Shown here: piece by piece, positions 17,213 to 24,762 of the stretch | How positions within the stretch are numbered: position 1 is the stretch's first letter | Layout of the letters: the number at the start of each line of letters is the position of its first letter | Origin: Basidiobolus meristosporus CBS 931.73 | Lineage: Eukaryota > Basidiobolomycota > Basidiobolomycetes > Basidiobolales > Basidiobolaceae | DNA length: 24,762 nt | NCBI GenBank assembly: GCA_002104905.1 | Contig: MCFE01000941.1 | Coordinates: 1 to 24,762, forward strand | Direction: 5' to 3' | Notes under the pieces: model-generated | Databases searched by the model: none | Seen by the model: only the letters and a program-made list of their open reading frames with translations | Told to the model about the DNA's origin: nothing | Made by a program: the position numbers and the translations under genes

Positions 17213-19891
17213 ATGAATGCCGGAGATATGAGTATGAGTACTGAAGATAATCACAAAAGACAACGGGTCATTAGAGCATGCGATGGTTGTCGTAGGAAGA
17301 AGATACGATGCGATGGTGAACATCCTGAATGTTCAAATTGTCTGTATTGTGGCATAAAGTGTACTTATAACGACATAAAGAAGAAACGAGGACCTCCGAA
17401 AGGTTATATAGAAGCGATTGAGAGTAGACTGCACAAAATGGAGCACATTCTTAGTGAGCTCATCCAGAACGATCCACAAATTGCTGATGTTGTTATGCAT
17501 GAAGTACGGAAACTCGAAGAAAACAGAGATTCCGCTATCAAAACTCCACCCAAAGCCAAGCCACTAGAATTCAGATACGCAAAATTTCCAGGCTCACACG
17601 CTCCGGATACTCCATCTGCCAGTGGCACTTGTGTAACCAACACTCCTGCCGTCACAATTGATAAATCCGATGATAGTACGCCCCCTCAGAACTTGCCCAC
17701 ATCAGACAGCCTACTGACTACCCAGCCCGAAATGCATGCCACAACGAGTCAACGCATTACCCTTACTACTGACCCGGAAGTGGAAAAAATTTGGAACAAT
17801 AGAGATCAGCTGTTGCTAGATGATGAGGGACGAGTAAGACACTGCGGGAAAAGCTCTGGCCTATATTTACTCCAAGACTCACAAAAGTACCAAAATGATA
17901 TTTTCAAAATAAGACCGCGAGTCACAGCAACTATCAACCGCGTCGATATCAATCCAGATCCTACTGCGCTACCGTCTCCAAATCTTTTTGCTTACCTTGT
18001 GGATGTGTACTTTTTGAAAATCAACCCTGTTTTCCCGCTGCTTCACAAAGAGGAGTTCATGGAGCGCCTAAATCAAAATGAACAAGAAATGCCGTATTTT
18101 CTCGTGAATGCGATGTTTTCACTTTCTGCCGCCCTAATATCATCCGAGAGCATATTGAACAAGGAGAATCTGGATGCGGAAGGTTTCTTTAAGAAGGCAC
18201 GGACTTTGTTGGATCAAGCATACAATGCCAGTTCAATAGAGAACGCGCAAGGTTTGGCACTGATGTCCATCTATTACCACCTTTCTCAAGGTGGGATGAA
18301 ATCGTGGATGTACAGTGGCATGGCCATTAGAATGGCTGAAGACCTCGGCCTGCATCGCGACCCCGATATATGGAACATCAAGCTAACAACAGCAGAGAAG
18401 GAAACAAGAAAGCGGACCTGGTGGGTGTGCTACCTGATAGATCGGTTCTCTAGTGTATGCGTAGGGAGGCCTGTGTCTATTGATGACCAGCAGTTTGATA
18501 CACCGCTGCCATCCTTAACGAACGACGACCTATTGGCAACAGTCGATGTCTCTCCGCGCACCGGGCTATCCTTAAGGCCATTCCATGAGGTGATAAAGCT
18601 TCACGAACTGATTGGCCGTATTTTGAGCACCATGTATATAGTTAGAACCCCAAAAACCAGAAACTACCAGAAATTCCGCACGAGTTTAATAGATCTAGAT
18701 TCTCAGCTTAATGTGTGGTTAAACTCATTGCCAGCTGATCTTGCCTACGTTCCTGCAAACTATGGCACAGGGAATCCACCTAAAAGCCCCACACTTATCT
18801 ACGCCCATACCTGGTATCACTGTGCATTGATTTTACTACACCGCCCCTTCGTACTGAGACCTGAATCCTCATCTACCTCCCAGTCCTCCTCGTCCCAGAT
18901 CTGCACGGATGCAGCAAACAATCTGACCAGTATTGTGACCTCATGTGTGAGCTGCCCTGGAGCATCAGAGATAGCTTTATTTCTGCTGTTCCCAATCTTC
19001 ACTGCGAGCACGATACTTCTTTTACAAGCAAAGTCGTCCGATCAACGGATTGCCAATTTGTCACGAGCTAGCTTATTCAAGAACCTAGAAACGCTCAAGC
19101 AAATCCGAGAGCGATGTGGGTATGCTGGAAGATATTACACCATTCTGTCTGACCTAATAGTGGAAAGTAATGTCACTCCCAAGCAAGAAACTGGTGTTGA
19201 GTCATCGACCATTGATTCGCAATCAGCCAGGCCCGATGACATCTATAGGGATCAGTCGCGTGCTAGAATCCAGCAAAATCAATACTTGCTAGGTCTCATC
19301 CTAAAAAATGATGACTTAGTAAGAACACCCCTTTATCCTACAAGCCTTACCATGGGGTTTTCAGGTATACCTCCCTACGTAGAAGGTGCTTTTAAGGTTA
19401 TTGAAGAACGTACCTCGCCCAACTTGGATATCATAGCTACTTTGGACCCGTATGCCATACCCGGAGCCTTTGAACAAGCCAAAAATAGTGGCATTCTAGG
19501 CACCAGTACGCTCAATCCTGCATTGTTCGTCCCCAACACAACTGGAATCAGGGGGAAATTCGACGATACCACCTCCAGAGCTCATGGGATGGGCTCCAAT
19601 TTCAATGAGTGGAACGATTACATTATTCAATGTGTTGCAACGGCCATAACTAACCCATTTGACCGTGGACCCACGACAAGCAGCACAGCAGAGGCAACCA
19701 CCAATTTCTCATCAGTACTTGATGGATGCACTTTCACATCCACCTATCCATACACTTATAGGCCTACTATTGAATCTGGCCTTCAATCTTCCTCTTCCTT
19801 AAGGAACACTAGACCCATGAGCACACTTCAAACAACTGAATATGTTTCTGGTGCCGAGTTGGCAATCGCCTACGATCTTATCAGCCATTAG
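17213..19891 (+). CDS. Zn2Cys6 fungal-specific transcription factor
   Basis: ATG 17213 is the first ATG in a frame open from further upstream and gives 892 codons. Residues 23-50 form a canonical binuclear zinc cluster, C-X2-C-X6-C-X6-C-X2-C-X6-C (CDGC, KKIRC, ECSNC, KCTY). It is followed by a basic linker KKKRGPPKGYIE and a short coiled coil (IESRLHKMEHILSEL), as in dimeric regulators. Residues about 260-435 match the fungal-specific regulatory domain (middle homology region) with FPLLHKEEF, GMAIRMAEDLGLHRD, RKRTWWVCYLIDR and VGRPVSIDD. The last ~180 residues are Ser/Thr/Pro-rich and may activate transcription. The arrangement resembles XlnR-like regulators, but the target genes cannot be told. 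There are no introns or internal stops. It is the only intact host-type gene here, with transposons on both sides. Confidence 0.92.
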   Translation: MNAGDMSMSTEDNHKRQRVIRACDGCRRKKIRCDGEHPECSNCLYCGIKCTYNDIKKKRGPPKGYIEAIESRLHKMEHILSELIQNDPQIADVVMHEVRKLEENRDSAIKTPPKAKPLEFRYAKFPGSHAPDTPSASGTCVTNTPAVTIDKSDDSTPPQNLPTSDSLLTTQPEMHATTSQRITLTTDPEVEKIWNNRDQLLLDDEGRVRHCGKSSGLYLLQDSQKYQNDIFKIRPRVTATINRVDINPDPTALPSPNLFAYLVDVYFLKINPVFPLLHKEEFMERLNQNEQEMPYFLVNAMFSLSAALISSESILNKENLDAEGFFKKARTLLDQAYNASSIENAQGLALMSIYYHLSQGGMKSWMYSGMAIRMAEDLGLHRDPDIWNIKLTTAEKETRKRTWWVCYLIDRFSSVCVGRPVSIDDQQFDTPLPSLTNDDLLATVDVSPRTGLSLRPFHEVIKLHELIGRILSTMYIVRTPKTRNYQKFRTSLIDLDSQLNVWLNSLPADLAYVPANYGTGNPPKSPTLIYAHTWYHCALILLHRPFVLRPESSSTSQSSSSQICTDAANNLTSIVTSCVSCPGASEIALFLLFPIFTASTILLLQAKSSDQRIANLSRASLFKNLETLKQIRERCGYAGRYYTILSDLIVESNVTPKQETGVESSTIDSQSARPDDIYRDQSRARIQQNQYLLGLILKNDDLVRTPLYPTSLTMGFSGIPPYVEGAFKVIEERTSPNLDIIATLDPYAIPGAFEQAKNSGILGTSTLNPALFVPNTTGIRGKFDDTTSRAHGMGSNFNEWNDYIIQCVATAITNPFDRGPTTSSTAEATTNFSSVLDGCTFTSTYPYTYRPTIESGLQSSSSLRNTRPMSTLQTTEYVSGAELAIAYDLISH

Positions 19892-20234
19892 AGTAGTGAT
19901 TGCAAATATCCTTGGAAGCCTGTGCGCTCAATGTGTCTCTGTACGCTTTGTATATATATACGTCACATACCAATCTTGTTGGAGTCTTCGCAGTGTAAAA
20001 TCTAATTGATCTTATTTTATGTTAAATATGCCCATACGCAGAACCCATGACCGGCCCTCTACAACAACGTAATGTAAAATATACCAGCCCCCAAAGACAT
20101 TCCCAGTATGGGCAATAAGAGATTCTCAAATAGCTGGCAAAATTGGTATGCTGGGCCCCGAACCTAATTAGGGATTCTCAAATGACAAGTATGAAGTGTA
20201 TGGTGAAGCCATCAATAATAGGAAAGAGTACTGG
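19892..20234 (+). other. 3' flank of the zinc-cluster gene
   Basis: No gene. AT-rich 3' flank with alternating tatatatata at about 19951 and a taatgtaaaata stretch near 20071 that could serve transcript end formation. Within it, sequence near 20130-20160 weakly recalls an upstream part of the neighbouring coding region. Confidence 0.35.
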
Positions 20235-20430
20235 CTGTGGACCCACAACAACCCCAGTGGAGACAAACATGAATCTTGTAGCTTCTCTAAATAGATATAT
20301 TGGCTCACTCCCTCCCCCCAGCCAAACATTGATAGATCACCCACCATCTCCCTCGGAAAATACTAGTACCACCAACCAACTATGTTTCCGGTGCCGAGTG
20401 TGCTATGGTTGGTGACCTTATCTGCCTTGC
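20235..20430 (+). pseudogene. Degenerate second copy of the zinc-cluster gene 3' end
   Basis: The stretch ctatgtttccggtgccgagtg...gaccttatctgcc at about 20380-20426 parallels tatgtttctggtgccgagttg...gatcttatcagcc at 19840-19887, which encodes YVSGAELAIAYDLISH. In the matching frame the second copy reads YVSGAECAMVGDLI. Further upstream, tgtggacccacaacaa (20236) parallels cgtggacccacgacaa (19663). The middle does not align well. It is best read as the eroded tail of a tandem paralogue or of a partial duplication. No open frame covers it. Confidence 0.5.
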
Positions 20431-20480
20431 TGTTGGGAAACGCCTCTATAGTAGATTTCTATAGAAATAAACATCAGGAT

Positions 20481-20711
20481 CTATCTATCTGGTATTCCCA
20501 TATTCATATAGAACATGTAAATATTACCAACTTGGGTTGAAAAAGATGATTTGATATGTTTGCCAAATTGGTTGGACTGGAATACTGTGACCCGTAAACC
20601 AAGATTCGATTGCAAGTTGCCGTTTTTATCTGCGATTTCTAGGCCAGTATTACGTTGCGGATAGCTGATGTTACGCGTAACTGTTGTTGCTGCGATATTA
20701 GCCTGTGTCAA
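20481..20711 (-). CDS. Short open frame of unknown identity
   Basis: A 76-codon frame including GLEIADKNGNLQSNLGLRVT and GNIYMFYMNMGI. It has protein-like composition but no motif I can assign. It lies just downstream of, and on the same strand as, the polymerase relic, so it may belong to the same inserted segment. No ATG start is visible at the 5' end, and it could be a fragment. Low confidence that it is a gene. Confidence 0.25.
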   Translation of the reverse strand: MTQANIAATTVTRNISYPQRNTGLEIADKNGNLQSNLGLRVTVFQSNQFGKHIKSSFSTQVGNIYMFYMNMGIPDR

Positions 20712-20774
20712 AATCTCGGATATTAGTGTGGAGCTTTCTTTGGGGCTGTAAAAGCTGAGAAGTAAGAGGATATG

Positions 20775-21615
20775 AAGTTACATACGTACCTGTCTAAAAT
20801 CCATTTTAATAGTAATATTTATGAGCACCATTGGCGATCAACCGTTTGGCCATAAGAACCTGAGAAGGTGCGTCCTAGTACTCATACAAATTTTTAACGG
20901 ATTTATTCATAATTGAAAGTTCAAGGGGGTGATTTTTTCATGGAAGATCTGTAAGATGATATCAACGCTGGAAACAACTTGTTCTTTAGGAATGTTGTTG
21001 ACCGTGTCAGTAATGGTACTGCTGTAAATATTTTTGGCAAATTGGCAATATCCTTGGCGAACGTTCGTAACATCTTTGTATTTAAGATTTGGATTTTTGT
21101 ACATAATAGATCGTTTTTTGGTCATGAGAATAATTTTGTCATAATATTCTTCAAAGTTGGGAGCCATGGGTTGAGGGTGCATACTTGTAACATCTTTGCA
21201 GATTGTGTGACACGATTGTATATAATCGGGTCATGCATGAATCTGTATCACCGTAGATAACTTTAACCGGGTAATTACTGGATATATGAGTGACCATCAG
21301 GTCCAGATATCTCTCCCCATTCGGGTAATGGATTTGGCGCGATCGAAATCAAAATATTTGGATTTTTTAAATGCCATAATGCCGTAGCAATTGTTGGAGC
21401 AGATTTTAAGTGTGTTTTGTGTACGATCTGAAATAAGCTATGTGTATATATCTTTTTCGTCGCGTTATCTTGTTTTAAATTTGTTCTCTTTGTGTATGTC
21501 CATCAAATTTGCAAAAAGACCAGAAGTGTACCAATGGCGAGTGTAAATGTTTATGCCCATAGGTATACATGTTAAAGCCGCAGGAGTACATATTTTGCTT
21601 ATCTTAGCATTTAAA
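20775..21615 (-). pseudogene. Family B DNA polymerase relic (possible endogenous viral element)
   Basis: Read leftward, the pieces fall in family B polymerase order. At about 21480-21530 is a GLFANLMDIHKENKF piece like the helix before motif B. At about 21370-21440 is motif B (QNTLKICSNNCYG; NNCYG at 21381-21395), then AKSITRMGRD. Motif C, YGDTDS, is at 21238-21255. Then come MTKKRS at about 21110 and RQGYCQFAK, the polymerase palm-to-thumb region. Last, at about 20810-20860, is APSQVLMAKRLIANG, like the thumb motif near the C-terminus. At least three frame changes and several stops break it, and motif A and the exonuclease domain are not seen. YGDTDS with this motif B favours RNA-primed polymerases of cells or large DNA viruses over protein-primed plasmid enzymes. 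Viral origin is inference; an eroded host or mobile-element polymerase is the alternative. Confidence 0.65.
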
Positions 21616-21894
21616 ATAAATTAAGATGTTTGTCAAATATTGCATGGGTTTTTCAAAATGTATACAATGCTTTAGTATGGGAAAGCCTAGAGATTATATG
21701 CTGCCATTGGATTAAATATGCACTATGAAGGTGGTTCTTGTACTTCTAAAAGGCCTTGGAAAATCTATGCTTGCAATGTGCTCTGAATGATCCCAGGAAC
21801 ATGTTCACAAACCCCATGATAAGAAATCAACTCAAAGCCACAGAGTACTGTTATATTTTTAGCTGAACTCCAGCTTTCTCTAAGCCCACAACTC
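21616..21894. other. No convincing gene between polymerase relic and copia LTR
   Basis: I searched both strands for polymerase motif A or other continuation of the relic and saw none. The copia element ends at 21895; the five bases before it, AACTC, would be one copy of its target duplication, with the other beyond the window. Confidence 0.4.
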
Positions 21895-22239
21895 TGTTGT
21901 AAGAGTCTTGGATATATTGGTAGTGATTGGGAGGACAAGTTGATTATGTGGTTTTCACTTAATGATTTATTGGATGTAAAAGTGGTATTTATACTTCTAC
22001 ATAGTCTTTGCATAAGAAACATGAGAATGATTAAGAAAGGTCCCAAGAATATGTGTGCAAAGTTTGAGGCTGTTTGGATAGCTTTGAGAATTTTCATGTT
22101 CTGGGTACCTGGTATTCTGGTGAAATATTTAAGTAAATCCCAACAAGGAATTTGGTTAGTATTCTCTAGAATTTGAAGGTAATGACCTAAGTGACTAGGT
22201 TAGGTGAATATTTAGGTGGAACTACATATTTTTAAAACA
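21895..22239 (-). repeat. 3' LTR of the Ty1/copia element (345 bp)
   Basis: Read on the minus strand it begins TGTTTTAAAAATATG and ends CTCTTACAACA. It is preceded by a purine-rich ctaagtaggag at 22240-22250 that can serve as the plus-strand primer. It matches the solo LTR at 5493-5777 except for about 60 extra bases near 22000-22080. A promoter-like TATAAATA is at 21993-21986. The first eight bases have drifted from the TGTTGTAA of the solo copy. Confidence 0.75.
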
Positions 22240-24762
22240 CTCCTACTTAGCTAAATGCTCATACTGACTAGTCCTAATTTTGACCTAAGATATTCAAACT
22301 TGTCACTAGCTAATGATTTAGTAAATATGTCTGCAATCATTTCATCTGAAAGATGGTAAGCTAAGCTAAGCTAAGTTACTCTCTATAGCTTCATGTATAA
22401 AATGATGTCTAATATATATGTGCTTAGTTCTAGCATGAAAATTTGGTTTTCTACCTAATTGTATACATCCCTGATTGTTTTGAAATAAAGTAATAGGCAT
22501 TTTTTGACATAGGCCTAAATCTGTAAAAAGCTTTCTTAACCATATTGCTTCTTTTCTAGCTTCACAGGCTGCCATATATTCTGCCTCTGTGGTACAAAGT
22601 GCCACAGTTGGTTCCTTTCATGAATTCCACAAAATTGTTCCTTGACAGTAAGGAAAGGTGTATCCTGTGGTGGATCTTCTATCTTCTGAATTTTGTCCCC
22701 AATCAGCATCAGAGCATCCCATAAGATCTTGTTCTGAATCCGTATTGGAGTACCTTAAGTAGATATCAGCAGCTCCTTTTAGGTATCTAAAAATCTGCTT
22801 AACTGCTGCAATATGATCAGATCCATAGTTCTGATTATGTTGTCTGACAACTCCCACTGAATATGAGAAATTGGGACATGTTACAAGCATGCTGTACATC
22901 ATACTGCCAGCCATAGACTGATAAGAAAAGTCAGGGCTTTCAGATGGCACCAAGCTCTCTTGATTTGGTTGAGTTTTGACCAAATTGAGGTTTGTCACCA
23001 TCGGGGTAGCTGCCAGTTTACAGTCTTCCATTTAGTACTTCTTTAGTGTATCTTGAAAATGGTTTGATTGGCTTAGGAGGATAGTATAGGTATCTTTGTC
23101 TATTGAGAACTCTATCCCTAAGTAGTAGCCTAGTCCTCCTAGATTGGACATCTTGAACTCTTTATATAGGCAGGATTCAGTCTCTTCCAATGTTTTTAGG
23201 TTATTAGCAGCTATAATACAATCATTCACAATCCAGATAATAGAGCTGGATTTGCTCTCTCTGGCTTGTAGTATATATTATAGTCAGAATTACTCCTTTA
23301 AAATTCAAAGACTCCAAATAAGAATCTATCCTGCAATTCCAGGCTTTTGGTGACTGTTTGAGACCATGAAGAAATTTTTTAAGCTTGTAGACCAAATGGG
23401 GTCATCTTTGTCCACAAGCCCATCAGGCTGGTCTATAAACAGGTCCTCATGGAGTTTTCCATTCAAAATGCAGATTTTACATCCATTTGATGTATAAAAA
23501 ACTTATATTTGGCTGCAATGGCCAATATTAATCTGATTGAATTTAACTTGGCTATCAGTGTAAAGGTCTTAATATAGTCAGTCCTTTTGTTTAAGATCAT
23601 CCTTTGGCCACAAATCTTGCTTTGTATCTTTCAATTATACCATCAGCCTTGTATTTTGTCTTTAAGACCAATCTGCATCCATTTGATTATTGGTTGATTG
23701 GCAATTTGACTAAGTCCCAAGTTTGATTTTCATCAGGGCCTGATATCCCTCAGTTATTGCAGATCTCCAAAAGCTTTGTCTGAGGGCTACTTAGGGCCTA
23801 CTTTGCAGTTTGGGGCTCAGCAATATGGACTGAATAGGCATAGGCTAAGTTTATACCCCTCATTGATATGATAATATGGGCTATTTCTTTTCCAGTTGGA
23901 TCTCTGGGCATTTGATACTAGCATGCTCACTTCTTGGATATTCCTGGGCACTGATTCAGGCTGGATCATGTTTGTAGAGTCCCCTGGAGTATAAAAGGTT
24001 TCATTGTTTTGCTCTGATTCAATGCTGATTGTTGGTGGACTTGAGATCAAATTTTTGTCATCATCTGATGTCATTTAATGTGAGAATTTTGAACCTTCAT
24101 CTATCAACAAATCCCCATTAATGATCAGCCTCTTTACTTTGGTATTGCAGAGTCTGTATGCCTTACTCATTGCAGTAGCCCAAAAATATGCATTCTACAC
24201 TTTTTGGCACAAGTCTCAACTTACTTCCAAGCAGTTTCATGGAATATACTATGCACCCAAATATTCTTAGATGTTCTGCACTTGGTCTGTATCTATACCA
24301 TGATTCAAATGGAGTAAAATTACTAAGTATTCTGTTAAAGCTCCTATTTTAAGGTAATCAACTGTGGCAACTGATTCCACCCAAATATCATAAGATAAAC
24401 AGATCATGAATCATGGATCTTGCAGTATCAATTGTAGATTGGTTTGCATATTCTGCTACTTCATATTGCTGTGGAGAGTATGGTACAGTAGTCTTTTATC
24501 TTATCCCATGAATTTTGCAGAGTTGGATGAGCAGTTTTGAGGTATATTCTCCACCATTGTTGGAGCATATTTTGTTGATTCTTTCACCAGTTTCTCCCTC
24601 CACCATAGCTTTGAACTCCCTGTACTTAGGCAGTGCTTTTTCCTTCCTCTTCATGAAGTAGACCCATGGGTATCTTGTTAAATGATTAATAAAAGTGATC
24701 AAATACTTCATCCTGCCTAAGGATAAATTTGGCATCAGTCCACACAGATCTGAGTGAGTTAG
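22240..24762 (-). pseudogene. pol: Ty1/copia pol relic (integrase, reverse transcriptase, RNase H), 5' part outside window
   Basis: The domain order on the minus strand is the copia order. Integrase is at the window edge (HSDLCGL at 24740-24760, then LTRYPWVYFMKRKE). A linker with PESVPRNIQEVS follows at about 23920. Reverse transcriptase has KSAFLNGKLHE at about 23470 and YYLGIEFSID near 23110. RNase H has SDADWG...STTGYTF at about 22670 and TTEAEYMAA at 22590. The end is MIADIFTKSLAS near 22320, with the stop near 22242. Integrase keeps the first aspartate, but the SDNGGE block reads SNNGGE. The YVDD block reads IVND (about 23215-23230). Multiple stops and frameshifts break the frame. A transposition-competent copy must exist or have existed elsewhere. 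gag and the 5' LTR lie beyond the window. Confidence 0.85.

Overview
The window reads as nuclear DNA of a filamentous fungus. The one intact-looking host gene (17213-19891) is a Zn2Cys6 transcription factor with the fungal-specific regulatory domain. It has no introns, and its linker after the zinc cluster reads KKKRGPPKGYIE. An early-diverging lineage such as Mucoromycota is possible, but that is a guess. Nearly everything else is transposon debris, much of it nested, so this is a repeat-rich compartment with one gene island.

Region 1 (1-10215). Fragments of an unrecognised repeat-containing protein (1-456 and about 961-1310) lead into an 8.9-kb near-palindrome, 1311-10215. Its ends are TGTAGTGGGG...CCCCACTACA and its arms are about 3.5 kb each (1311-4815 and 6548-10215). 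Each arm carries, from outside in, about 1 kb of non-coding DNA, a CCCCTTTA-rich tandem array, a 16-bp palindrome, an inward-facing TATA box, a putative 47-nt intron and a decayed copy of the same unrecognised gene. The loop between the arms is not mirrored. It holds a decayed fragment of a Tnp2-type (EnSpm/CACTA) transposase, itself split by a solo Ty1/copia LTR.

Region 2 (10211-15030). A coiled-coil protein gene on the minus strand runs directly into the palindrome terminus. It is divergent from a fuller Tnp2 transposase pseudogene (10976-13901), which has two stops, two frameshifts and one credible 52-nt intron. After it come a ~345-bp tandem duplication and a relic of a DDE_4 / PIF-Harbinger-type transposase.

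Region 3 (15031-20480). This is the transcription factor with a ~1-kb upstream region. About 350-550 bp downstream lies a degenerate second copy of part of its 3' coding end.

Region 4 (20481-24762, minus strand). A decayed family B DNA polymerase gene (about 20775-21615) keeps the YGDTDS motif and is unlike the surrounding transposons. It may be an old viral integration. It is followed by the 3' part of a Ty1/copia retrotransposon (LTR 21895-22239; pol from 22240 past the window end) whose integrase and reverse transcriptase active sites are mutated.

No intact defence or mobile system was found. The most unusual structures are the giant palindromic Tnp2-associated element with its duplicated promoter and accessory gene, and the DNA polymerase relic. 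All similarity calls were made by eye, without database searches.
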